A stretch of 11,369 bases of DNA from Cardiobacteriales bacterium (GCA_030150565.1 JASLFR010000076.1:1-11369), one strand, 5' to 3'; counted from the stretch's first letter, positions 1-6,233 are shown. Notes: a model not told the origin generated them from the sequence alone. Program-made: numbers and translations.

Positions 1-327
1 AGAGGTACCACTCCCAATCTCTAACCCCTCAAGCGCCTCTTCCATCATCCGTTTTCCCCCCGCCGCATGGACGTTAACCATATCTACCCCCATTTTTGCT
101 AAGCCGATCATCGCGCTCTTTACGGTATTGGGGATGTCATAGAGTTTTAGATCTAAAAAAACGTCATACCCTCGCGCTTTTAAGGTCTCCACAAGCATGG
201 GGCCTTCGTTATAGAAGAGTTCCATACCAATTTTTATATAGAGCTCCTCTTCACGGGGCATCATCTCAAGAAAGGCTTTGGTTTCGAGGTAATTGGGAAA
301 ATCGAGGGCGATAATCGGTTTAGTCAT
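1..327 (-). CDS. pyrF: Orotidine 5'-phosphate decarboxylase, 5' part (3' end lies outside the window)
   Basis: PyrF decarboxylates OMP to UMP, the last step of de novo pyrimidine synthesis, in the cytoplasm. The 109 visible residues start MTKPIIALDFPN, the first beta strand with the conserved Asp of the family. Around residue 60 they contain DLKLYDIPNTV, which carries the catalytic D-x-K-x-x-D charge network. NVHAAGG, a later strand of the TIM barrel, follows. The reading frame is open to the window edge, so the C-terminal half, including the phosphate-binding loop, is missing only because the window stops. The ATG at 327 overlaps the stop of an upstream 51-codon leader ORF as ATGA, and its own Shine-Dalgarno is weak (AGAGAG about 10 bases upstream). 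Translation is therefore probably coupled to the leader. Identity is near certain from the motifs. Confidence 0.96.
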   Translation of the reverse strand, partial: MTKPIIALDFPNYLETKAFLEMMPREEELYIKIGMELFYNEGPMLVETLKARGYDVFLDLKLYDIPNTVKSAMIGLAKMGVDMVNVHAAGGKRMMEEALEGLEIGSGTS

Positions 328-479
328 ATTGGGCTACTCTCTTTGCAAAATGGTAAAAGATGAAGATTTTTTGGCGAAAAAAAACCGACGAATCGGTCGG
401 TAATAAGCAAGCAATCATCGATAGAGGAGCAAATATAGGTAAGAGGCAGAATAGATCTCATAGAGCACTGATCTTGCAT
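324..479 (-). CDS. Putative pyrF leader peptide (51 aa), attenuation-type
   Basis: This small ORF starts at an ATG preceded by AGGAG at 491-487 with 7 bases between, a better ribosome site than that of pyrF itself. It encodes 51 residues (MQDQCSMRSI... to ...KESSPI). It reads straight through the intrinsic terminator at 401-377 and stops in an ATGA overlap with the pyrF start. The 50 bases before the hairpin (451-402) hold 24 U in the RNA. E. coli pyrBI has the same layout: a 44-codon leader ORF spanning the attenuator, with a U-rich pause region, so that low UTP lets the ribosome catch RNA polymerase and block the hairpin. The peptide matches no protein I know and probably has no function beyond being translated. 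The same frame stays open upstream to a TTG at 590, but that lies at the likely transcription start and lacks a ribosome site. Confidence 0.6.
   Translation of the reverse strand: MQDQCSMRSILPLTYICSSIDDCLLITDRFVGFFSPKNLHLLPFCKESSPI
377..401 (-). terminator. Intrinsic terminator / probable attenuator upstream of pyrF
   Basis: On the minus strand ACCGAC, a 6-base loop CGATTC and GTCGGT form a 6-bp stem. It runs directly into eight U, the first of which pairs in the stem. It lies 49 bases upstream of the pyrF ATG and inside the leader ORF (residues I-T-D-R-F-V-G-F-F). No other minus-strand gene lies upstream that it could close, which favours an attenuator over an ordinary terminator. Confidence 0.75.
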
Positions 480-595
480 TGCTGAACTCCTCTTCTCTCG
501 ATTGTTGGCACAAAACGGCTGATATCTTACGGCGAATTGTGGTGGTGTGCAAGGGGAAAGATCGGCTATTTTTTGCCCGCCTCTCCTCAAGAGAG

Positions 596-601
596 AGTAT
601 A
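596..601 (-). promoter_or_regulatory. Probable -10 element of the pyrF leader transcript
   Basis: TATACT on the minus strand differs from TATAAT at one position. Transcription would begin near 589, giving about 110 bases of untranslated RNA before the leader ATG at 479. No good -35 hexamer is visible at 16-18 bp, so the assignment rests on the -10 and on position. Confidence 0.4.
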
Positions 602-671
602 ACGAAATTCTCTTTAGAGGGGATTGAAGAGTCCGTTTAGGGTGATCTAACTCATTTATAGAAAAGAATGC

Positions 672-710
672 TTGCTAAAACAGAATTTATTACTAATAAT
701 AATTATTCTC
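672..710 (+). promoter_or_regulatory. Promoter with Fur box for the siderophore-binding protein gene
   Basis: ACTAATAATAATTATTCTC at 692-710 matches 14 of 19 positions of the Fur consensus GATAATGATAATCATTATC, with the matches spread over both half-sites. It overlaps a plausible -10 (TAATAA, 694-699) that lies 16 bp after TTGCTA (672-677), so iron-loaded Fur would block polymerase. The downstream gene encodes an iron-siderophore binding protein, which agrees. The -35/-10 choice is less sure than the Fur box. Confidence 0.65.
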
Positions 711-746
711 ATTTAAGAATTTTATCTAAACAGAAGAGGAGGAGTC

Positions 747-1631
747 ATGATTCAAAGTAGTGAGAAGAGAGGAAGATTTTCCCAACTAGCGATAGGCTCA
801 ATAGTGGCGCTTTCGGCGATGATCACCCCACTCTTTGCGGAGGATGTGAAAAAAGAGAGCCGCTTAGTAGTGATGGATTTTGGTGCGCTCGATTCATTAG
901 TTGCGCTTGAGCGGGAGCAGTATGTTGTGGCAGCTCCTCAAGGGAATAGACCTAGCTATCTCTCAACAACTATTCCATCGAGCCAAAATAGCGGTTCGTT
1001 AAAAGAGCCCAATCTTGAGCTTATTCAATCGGTAGAGCCAACACTGATCGTAACATCGCCCCGTCAGCAGAGAGCGGAGGAGGCGCTAGAGCAGATCGCT
1101 CCCCTTTTGAGTTTCTCCCTTGATCGTGAAGATTACATTACCTCTTTTAAAGAGAAGCAGGCTCAATTGGCCAAAGCGGTCGATGCAGAGGAGGAGAGCA
1201 GAGAGGCAGTAGATGCACTTCTTAAAGAGATTGAGCAGGTAAAAGAGAGGGCTCAGAAGAGTGGTAAACGGGCTGTTGTAGCACTCCATAATGATGGCAA
1301 TATTTTTGCACTTCCCGAGAGTGGCTATGGGCGTCTGATTCACCAAGTTTTTGGGGTGAAGAGTGCCGATGAAGATGTGACTGAAGAGCGAAAGGTGGTA
1401 GAGGCTGCATACTTATCGAGTGTAACGCCCGATCTTCTCTTTATTATCGATCGCAGTGCTGCAATTGGAGCAACCCCTTTAGAGCTCGATCACTTGAAGG
1501 AGCAGCTTGCTAAAGAGGAGGGGTTAGAGAGCCTTAAAATTCATTATCTCACCCCCGATCTCTGGTATCTCTCAGGAAATGGTTTGATGAGCCTAAAGAT
1601 GCAGCTAGATGAGGTGAAATCAGCCCTCTAA
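747..1631 (+). CDS. Siderophore ABC transporter, periplasmic substrate-binding protein (FatB/CeuE/YclQ type)
   Basis: This 294-residue protein is a class III periplasmic binding protein that would deliver an iron-siderophore to an inner-membrane ABC importer. Residues 14-31 form a signal-peptide core ending LFA before ED. VVMDFGALDSL (41-51) is the first strand of the N-terminal lobe, SLKEPNLELIQSVEPTLIV (84-102) is the typical 'G-x-x-x-x-P-N-x-E-x-I' stretch, and a helical linker covers about 130-172. The C-lobe carries NDGNIFALPESGYGRLIHQVFG (182-203, key residues G184, G193, G195) and ends WYLSGNGLMSLKMQLDEV (273-290). The last motif is what places it with FatB/CeuE/VctP-like proteins rather than FhuD or FepB. 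R106, R196 and R236 could contact an anionic ligand, but this is inferred. The ribosome site AGGAGG lies 4 bases before the ATG. No permease or ATPase gene adjoins, so its partners are elsewhere. The ligand cannot be told. Confidence 0.88.
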   Translation: MIQSSEKRGRFSQLAIGSIVALSAMITPLFAEDVKKESRLVVMDFGALDSLVALEREQYVVAAPQGNRPSYLSTTIPSSQNSGSLKEPNLELIQSVEPTLIVTSPRQQRAEEALEQIAPLLSFSLDREDYITSFKEKQAQLAKAVDAEEESREAVDALLKEIEQVKERAQKSGKRAVVALHNDGNIFALPESGYGRLIHQVFGVKSADEDVTEERKVVEAAYLSSVTPDLLFIIDRSAAIGATPLELDHLKEQLAKEEGLESLKIHYLTPDLWYLSGNGLMSLKMQLDEVKSAL

Positions 1632-1688
1632 TTCCTATTTTGTAACAGAAGTTTCCCCACTCTTTATCGATTGGGGGAGAGTTTAATT

Positions 1689-1751
1689 GAGCGCTCTGGA
1701 CGATTTTGCTCCTACCCTAGCAAAAGCCTCCCATCTAGAGCGCTCTTTTTT
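1689..1751 (+). terminator. Terminator with a two-level stem after the binding-protein gene
   Basis: GAGCGCTCTGGA (1689-1700) pairs with TCTAGAGCGCTC (1734-1745), giving 12 bp with one G-U pair, followed by six U. The 33-base loop holds a second hairpin, TTTTGCT (1704-1710) with AGCAAAA (1719-1725). A smaller hairpin, TCCCCA with TGGGGA at about 1653-1678, precedes it. Confidence 0.75.
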
Positions 1752-1774
1752 ATTCCATTTTTATGAATCGATCG

Positions 1775-1842
1775 GAGTTATCCCCATATAGAGTAAGTTA
1801 TGCACAATCTTGTGGATAACTTCTGTTAATTTGGGATAACTC
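1775..1842. promoter_or_regulatory. Cluster of four DnaA-box-like sites in a symmetrical array
   Basis: TTATGCACA (1798-1806) fits the DnaA-box consensus TTATNCACA. TGTGGATAA (1811-1819) is a perfect TTATCCACA on the minus strand, head-to-head with the first and 4 bp away. Weaker copies flank them in the same symmetry: TTATCCCCA (1778-1786, plus) and TTATCCCAA (1839-1831, minus). The outer pair forms a perfect 10-bp inverted repeat, GAGTTATCCC / GGGATAACTC. The role is unknown. Possibilities are DnaA-controlled expression of ygiBC, a titration or reactivation site, or a minor origin-like element. Confidence 0.5.
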
Positions 1843-1868
1843 TCCCCATTTTAAGGATTAAATCGGAG

Positions 1869-1891
1869 AAATCGGCCGATTTTGTTATGAT
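1869..1891 (+). promoter_or_regulatory. Extended -10 promoter of ygiBC with a 14-bp palindromic operator in the spacer
   Basis: TGTTATGAT (1883-1891) is an extended -10 (TGn plus TATGAT). Immediately upstream, AAATCGGCCGATTT (1869-1882) is a perfect 14-bp palindrome occupying the spacer. No convincing -35 hexamer is present, as expected if an activator or the TG motif compensates. Transcription would start near 1898, leaving a leader of about 54 bases before the GTG at 1952. Confidence 0.45.
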
Positions 1892-1951
1892 TGAGCGATA
1901 GAAATGCTGATGAATCGATCGGCCAATAACCCATTTACGGAGGGAGTAGAA

Positions 1952-2602
1952 GTGATAAAGAAGCGAACACGTACGATTAATCTTGAAAATTTTCGCAAAC
2001 AGCCCGCTAAAAAACCGTTAGCGGTTGCCTTAATCTCTGTATTGGTCTTAACAGGGTGCTTTTCAGATGAGAAAGATCCTGAAGTAGCCCTCTACCGAGA
2101 TGCTAATGAGTGTATTATCTACAATCCCGATATGAAGCAGGAGTGTACCGATAGTTTTGCTAAAGCGACGCTCGAATCGATAGAGACAGCTCCTCGATAC
2201 GCAACGCAAGAGGATTGTATCGCCGAATTTGGTGAGCAAGCGTGTATACAAGCGCCTCAAGAGAGTCAACATGAAGCGCGTGCAGGGGGCTCATTCTGGA
2301 TGCCGATGTTAGCAGGTTACCTCTTTGGGCGAATGTCAGGAGGATTTAATGCACATAAACCACTCTACGCTCCACGTGGCGGCGGGATGTATGATTCCAG
2401 TGGTAAAGGATTTGGGCAACTTCGACCCGGTGAAAAGGTGCGGGTAAAGCCGAACGATCTTCGTCCTGGTGAGCGTAAACGTCAAACATTGAGCCGTGGC
2501 GGATTTGGGCAATCGGTAGCAAAACAGAATGCAGCGATGAGGGAAGAGGAGCGCTCAAATCGACGCTCAGGAAGCTCCGCTGGCCGCTCTTTTGGAGGTT
2601 AA
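1952..2602 (+). CDS. ygiB: YgiB-family lipoprotein (DUF1190)
   Basis: The protein matches E. coli YgiB along its length: a basic start (VIKKRTRTINLENFRKQ), a hydrophobic signal ending in lipobox LTGC with Cys36, then LYRDANEC, YATQEDCIAEFGEQAC, GGSFWMPMLAGYLFGRMSGG and the C-terminal RGGFGQSVAKQ and RSFGG. Four further cysteines (in ANEC, QEC, EDC, QAC) lie between the lipobox and the GGSFWMP segment, as in YgiB. I chose the GTG at 1952 because GGAGGG sits 7 bases before it and the YgiB family begins here. An in-frame ATG at 1904 would add 16 residues with no ribosome site. The molecular function is not established. In E. coli the gene is joined to ygiC and lies near tolC, and only the ygiC link is kept here. 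The stop overlaps the ygiC start (TAATG). Confidence 0.88.
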   Translation: MIKKRTRTINLENFRKQPAKKPLAVALISVLVLTGCFSDEKDPEVALYRDANECIIYNPDMKQECTDSFAKATLESIETAPRYATQEDCIAEFGEQACIQAPQESQHEARAGGSFWMPMLAGYLFGRMSGGFNAHKPLYAPRGGGMYDSSGKGFGQLRPGEKVRVKPNDLRPGERKRQTLSRGGFGQSVAKQNAAMREEERSNRRSGSSAGRSFGG

Positions 2603-3765
2603 TGGTGAAACGTGTAGCGATTGCAGAGCGTCCCCATTGGCGTGCACAAGCGGAAGAGTATGGATTTAAATTTCACACCATGTATGGGGAGCCCTACTGG
2701 TGTGAAGATTATTTTTACCAATTCACTTTAGCGCAGATTGAGGCGCTTGAAGCGGTGACTGAAGAGCTCCATCAAATGGCGCTTGAAGCGGTAAAGTATG
2801 TTGTGGCAAGTGATGATCTGATGCGTAAATTTGCCCTTCCTGAAGCGATGTGGCCCTATATTCGGGAATCGTGGGAGAAGCAGCAATTTACCCTCTATGG
2901 CCGTTTTGATTTTGCTTATGATGGAATCAATCCACCAAAGATGCTCGAGTACAATGCCGATACTCCCACCTCCCTCTATGAGAGCGCTTTCTTTCAGTGG
3001 CTCTGGCTTGAAGATCAGATTGAAGCGGGGGCTCTACCCGATTCAGCAGATCAATTTAACTCGATTCAAGAGGCGTTGATTGAGCGCTTTCGCCACTTCA
3101 AAGCGGAAGAGGGGGATTTTCTCCACTTTAGTTGCTGTGATGATTCGGATGAGGATCGAGGAACAACGGAGTATCTTCAAGATTGTGCCGATGAAGCGGG
3201 GCTCCCCAATACGTTTCTCTTTATTGAAGAGATTGGGATCGATGGGGAGGGGACCTTCACCGATCTTGATGATCTTGCGATCGATTCAATCTTTAAGCTC
3301 TACCCTTGGGAATTTATGTTGCGGGAGCCTTTTGCAGAGTCCCTCTCTAGCAGCGATACCCTCTGGCTTGAGCCTGCGTGGAAAGCGATTCTCTCAAATA
3401 AAGCGCTACTCCCTCTAATGTGGGCGCTCTACCCCGATCACCCCAATCTGCTCCCTGCTTATTTTGAAGGGGAGCGAGGCTCTGAAACGTTGAAGGATTA
3501 TGTGCATAAGCCGATCTTTTCTCGAGAAGGGGCGAATATCACCATCATTAAAGAGGGGGAGATTTTAGAGCGGGCTGAAGGTCCTTATGGTGAGGAGGGG
3601 GCGATTATACAGGCGTACCATCCTCTCCCCCAATTTGGCGATAATCACACCCTAATTGGGAGTTGGATTGTGGGGGATCGTGCATGTGGTATCTGTGTAC
3701 GGGAGGATAAGTCCCGAATTACGCAAGATCTTTCCCGCTTCTACCCCCACGCAATTATTGGATAA
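2602..3765 (+). CDS. ygiC: YgiC-type ATP-grasp protein of the glutathionylspermidine synthase family
   Basis: At 387 residues it has almost exactly the length of E. coli YgiC and aligns throughout from memory: AERPHW at the start, FHTMYGEPYWCED (24-36), EYNADTPTSLYESAFFQW (116-133), LYPWEFMLRE (233-242), LEPAWKAILSNKALLP (256-271), KPIFSREGAN (303-312) and EGPYGEEG (326-333). The last two are the nucleotide-binding part of the C-terminal synthetase half of GspS, which forms amide bonds from ATP. The amidase half of GspS is absent. YgiC has no proven substrate, and glutathionylspermidine synthesis by YgiC-type proteins should not be assumed. Its start overlaps the ygiB stop by one base and uses GGAGG inside the ygiB end, so the two are translationally coupled. 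A YgiB-YgiC envelope function is inferred from this conserved pairing. Confidence 0.9.
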   Translation: MVKRVAIAERPHWRAQAEEYGFKFHTMYGEPYWCEDYFYQFTLAQIEALEAVTEELHQMALEAVKYVVASDDLMRKFALPEAMWPYIRESWEKQQFTLYGRFDFAYDGINPPKMLEYNADTPTSLYESAFFQWLWLEDQIEAGALPDSADQFNSIQEALIERFRHFKAEEGDFLHFSCCDDSDEDRGTTEYLQDCADEAGLPNTFLFIEEIGIDGEGTFTDLDDLAIDSIFKLYPWEFMLREPFAESLSSSDTLWLEPAWKAILSNKALLPLMWALYPDHPNLLPAYFEGERGSETLKDYVHKPIFSREGANITIIKEGEILERAEGPYGEEGAIIQAYHPLPQFGDNHTLIGSWIVGDRACGICVREDKSRITQDLSRFYPHAIIG

Positions 3766-3783
3766 TTTCTTCCACAAAAAGAG

Positions 3784-3811
3784 AGCCCCACTCATTGAGC
3801 GGGGCTTTTTT
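3784..3811 (+). terminator. Terminator after ygiC, probably bidirectional
   Basis: AGCCCCACTC, ATT and GAGCGGGGCT form a 10-bp stem with one A-C mismatch, followed by TTTTTT on the plus strand. On the minus strand the same hairpin (where the mismatch becomes G-U) is followed by CTCTTTTT, so it can also stop the converging gene that ends at 3847. Confidence 0.85.
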
Positions 3812-3846
3812 GATTCTGTTAAAAATTTAATTGAATCGAGAAGGGG

Positions 3847-4638
3847 TTAGTAGGTATCGCAACGATTATGCCATCCCTTAAGCCAACGCCCTTCGTTACG
3901 GCTTGGATCGGCATTCTCAACACGGCGACTTAAGACCTTTTTAGCCGACTCCCTAAAGTGGAGCATAACACTTGCTCCCGATTCCCCTTTTCGAGGTGCT
4001 GGCATCCCCTCTAATACTTGCAGCAAACCCCATCCTTCCCCTCTGTAGCGCTCATTAGGATTGATTCCCTCCCCTTTAAAATTGACGTAATCGATCAATG
4101 CATAGAGTCCGTTGGGAGCATTCGCTACACGGTAGAACTGTTGACGCACCTCTTCGGGAGAGTTACTGACGCTCATCATCTTATCGAGAGCATTTTGGAG
4201 CCGCTCAAAGATAAAGAGAATCTGTAGATCGCGCGTCTCGTAGAGAAATTTTTGTAATTGAGCGCCTGATGGATTATTACGATTGGTTAAAAAGTGTTGA
4301 CGATTGGGCCACGGCGCATGTTTATGCCTTTTGAGAATGTAGGGGAGCTCTGCTCCCTTCTCTTCTAAAAAGGTGACAAGATCGGGGAAGCTCTCCTCAA
4401 AGATGGCGGGCGCATCTTTCTTATACCAGATGAAGTGCCCAATTCCGAGAGAAGGGAAATCCTCCCCCTCATTCCACACCATCAAATTTTCAACTTTTCC
4501 CCCCGTCTCATTACGGTAGATCTTCTCTGCCACAGCTGCTAATTCAGCAGGGGAGATTGTGAGGGGCTTTGCCACCACATGGAGTGACAATGAGAGAAGA
4601 AGGAGAGGGAGAAGGGTGAAACGAATCAGATTAAACAT
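3847..4638 (-). CDS. Conserved secreted protein of unknown function with a lysozyme-like GIGH motif
   Basis: The 263 residues begin with a clear signal peptide (hydrophobic 5-22, likely cleavage after VVA at 23), so the mature protein is periplasmic or exported. Three blocks look conserved: SLGIGHFIW (63-71) preceded by E44, E50 and WNEGED (55-60), then DYVNFKGEG (183-191), then GWGLLQVLEGM (202-212). I recall uncharacterised gammaproteobacterial proteins with the same blocks, but no function. The arrangement of an acid, a short loop and [ST]-x-GIGH recalls T4-type (GH24) lysozyme, where Glu11 precedes TIGIGH. The expected Asp position holds Glu57 here and the rest does not visibly match, so this is only a hypothesis. 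GGAGG lies 8 bases before the ATG. It follows the rhomboid gene by 72 bp on the same strand and may share its transcript. Confidence 0.75.
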   Translation of the reverse strand: MFNLIRFTLLPLLLLSLSLHVVAKPLTISPAELAAVAEKIYRNETGGKVENLMVWNEGEDFPSLGIGHFIWYKKDAPAIFEESFPDLVTFLEEKGAELPYILKRHKHAPWPNRQHFLTNRNNPSGAQLQKFLYETRDLQILFIFERLQNALDKMMSVSNSPEEVRQQFYRVANAPNGLYALIDYVNFKGEGINPNERYRGEGWGLLQVLEGMPAPRKGESGASVMLHFRESAKKVLSRRVENADPSRNEGRWLKGWHNRCDTY

Positions 4639-4710
4639 CTATCAAACCTCCAAAATGGTTAGAGCGCACTATCTTACTGAGAAGAGTCTAAATGTCGCAA
4701 TCGATCGAGC

Positions 4711-5472
4711 TTAAAATGGGCGATAATTGCGCTTATTCTGCCCCTTAAAACGCCAGTAGAGGAGAAGCATAGCACCTGAGGCTGCTCCCCCTAAGTGAGC
4801 AAAATAGGCGATCGGCAACCAAGAGACTTCAAAGAGACCGAGCAGAAACTCAAGCAGCAAGAGAAGTGGGATGAAGAAGCGCGCTTCAATAGGGACAGGA
4901 AGAAAGATGAGGAAGAGCTTTGCCCGAGGAAAGAAGAAGAGGTAGCCGATTAAGAGCCCGTAGATCGCCCCCGATGCCCCAACCATAGGGGTTAAGTAAC
5001 GCTCAATCAGTTGTAAAAGGGGCTCACTCGTTGGCACGTAAAACTCCTTAAGCTCCCCCATCGTGGTCAATTTTAGGTGCGATTTAATTAGGTTGAGATC
5101 GATTCCAGAGGCGCGCACCTGCTCCTCTAAAGGGTGAATCAGCCAGTAACTCTGCCCCATATAGAGTAGATATGCACCAATGCCTGAGATGAAGTAGAGA
5201 ATTAGGAAACGTTTTGTGCCAAGAATTCGTTCAACAGCGCTTCCAAAGAGGTAGAGCGCGAACATATTGAAAAATAGGTGAGCAAAATCAGCATGCATAA
5301 AGAGATGCGTTAGGGGCTGCCAGAGTGAAAAATTAGCCGTTGAGGGGTAGAAACTCGCTAAAGTTGCGATAAGAGAGATGAGATTAAGCTCCTGCAGAAG
5401 AAGGGAGAGTAGATAGATGGCAATGTTGATGATCAACAATGTTTTTGTCGCGCGGGGCAGATGATTAATCAT
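4711..5472 (-). CDS. Rhomboid family intramembrane serine protease
   Basis: The 253-residue membrane protein has the rhomboid core: QPLTHLFMHADFAHLFFNM (52-70) with the conserved H65 and N69 that build the oxyanion site, ERILG (81-85), GASGAIYG (165-172) with nucleophile S167, and AHLGGAASG (225-233) with catalytic H226. All catalytic residues are present, so an active protease cleaving transmembrane substrates is expected. Substrates cannot be predicted. About 60 residues (roughly 104-163) lie between the second membrane segment and the GASG helix, longer than in GlpG, while the GlpG N-terminal cytoplasmic domain is missing. AGAGG lies 7 bases before the ATG. It follows truC by 29 bp on the same strand, indicating one operon. 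Confidence 0.93.
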   Translation of the reverse strand: MINHLPRATKTLLIINIAIYLLSLLLQELNLISLIATLASFYPSTANFSLWQPLTHLFMHADFAHLFFNMFALYLFGSAVERILGTKRFLILYFISGIGAYLLYMGQSYWLIHPLEEQVRASGIDLNLIKSHLKLTTMGELKEFYVPTSEPLLQLIERYLTPMVGASGAIYGLLIGYLFFFPRAKLFLIFLPVPIEARFFIPLLLLLEFLLGLFEVSWLPIAYFAHLGGAASGAMLLLYWRFKGQNKRNYRPF

Positions 5473-5501
5473 AGAGTTACCTCTCTTAAAGATGGAATGA
5501 G

Positions 5502-6233
5502 TCAGAATAGCATAGTGTGAATCGCTAAAAGCTGCTCCTCTGATAGAAGCGGTAGATCGAGCTGCTCACAGAAGTGATCCCACTCCTTATCGGGAGGGGC
5601 GGTGAGGAGGAGCGGAGTCTCTTTTACTGGATGGGTAATCTTTACTGTTGCGGCGTGAAGCATTAAGCGATTGAGCCCCATATAGCTCTGTAGAGCGTGA
5701 TTATGGCGAAGATCCCCATGGGTTGTATCCCCAATAAGGGGGTGCGCTAACGCTTTTAAGTGGCGACGCAATTGATGTTGTCGCCCTGTAATGGGGGCAA
5801 GAGCCGTTAGTGAGTAGCGGGCGGATGGGTAACGGCCAACACTGATCGGAATCTCTGTGGAGGCGATTCCTCTATAGAGACTCTTCGCCTCTTGCGCTGA
5901 TGCATCAGGGCGAGAGAGGGGGTACTCTGTCACACCAGCCCCAATCGATCCTCTGACAATCCCAAGATACCCCTTCTCAACCGTTTGCGCTTCAAATTGA
6001 TCCGCTAAGTGGCGCGCTGATTTAGCATCTAACGCAAAGAGAAGAAGGCCAGAGGTGGGGCGATCGAGACGATGAACGGGGTAGAGATAAGCACCGATCT
6101 GATCTCTTACCCTCTGAAGCACAATTGTCTCCACTTTAGGGTCGAGTGGGGAGCGATGGACAAACCAGCCAACTGGCTTATTCACCGCCACAAGTATCTC
6201 ATCTTGATAGATCAGAGTAAGGGGCTGATTCAT
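5502..6233 (-). CDS. truC: tRNA pseudouridine(65) synthase TruC
   Basis: This is an RluA-family pseudouridine synthase; TruC modifies U65 in the T arm of certain tRNAs. The 243 residues carry the catalytic block HRLDRPTSG (54-62) with nucleophile Asp57, NKPVGWFVHRS (18-28) and TGRQHQLRRH (149-158), followed by HPLIGDTTHGD (164-174) and LMLHA (190-194). The RDQIG, HRS and HGDLRHN stretches match E. coli TruC better than RluA, RluC or RluD, and there is no S4 domain. It is shorter than E. coli TruC at the C-terminus. AAGGAGAT upstream is a strong ribosome site but stands 11 bases from the ATG, which is longer than usual; no closer start codon exists. It is the first gene of the probable truC-rhomboid-secreted protein operon. 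Confidence 0.88.
   Translation of the reverse strand: MNQPLTLIYQDEILVAVNKPVGWFVHRSPLDPKVETIVLQRVRDQIGAYLYPVHRLDRPTSGLLLFALDAKSARHLADQFEAQTVEKGYLGIVRGSIGAGVTEYPLSRPDASAQEAKSLYRGIASTEIPISVGRYPSARYSLTALAPITGRQHQLRRHLKALAHPLIGDTTHGDLRHNHALQSYMGLNRLMLHAATVKITHPVKETPLLLTAPPDKEWDHFCEQLDLPLLSEEQLLAIHTMLF

Noticed and set aside
96..314. 72-codon plus-strand open frame at the left edge
   Set aside because: It is the opposite strand of the conserved pyrF coding sequence and has no ribosome site or protein-like character.
480..590. In-frame upstream extension of the pyrF leader ORF to a TTG at 590 (88 codons in all)
   Set aside because: The TTG sits at the predicted transcription start and has no ribosome site. 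The ATG at 479 has a well-spaced AGGAG.
1775..1842. Calling the DnaA-box cluster the chromosomal origin
   Set aside because: No dnaA, dnaN, mnmG or rpmH nearby, and no AT-rich 13-mer repeats or run of further boxes seen. Only a site cluster can be supported.
1763..1922. 13-bp direct repeat ATGAATCGATCGG at 1763-1775 and 1910-1922 as a possible integration site
   Set aside because: ATCGATC-type words are very common throughout the window, and no integrase or foreign DNA lies between the copies.
1904..1951. ATG start of ygiB 16 codons upstream of the GTG
   Set aside because: There is no Shine-Dalgarno before it, the added residues do not match YgiB, and GGAGGG is correctly spaced for the GTG at 1952.
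2831..3418. Open frames of 82 and 112 codons inside ygiC on the same strand
   Set aside because: They lie within a conserved gene in another frame, lack ribosome sites and have no protein-like pattern.
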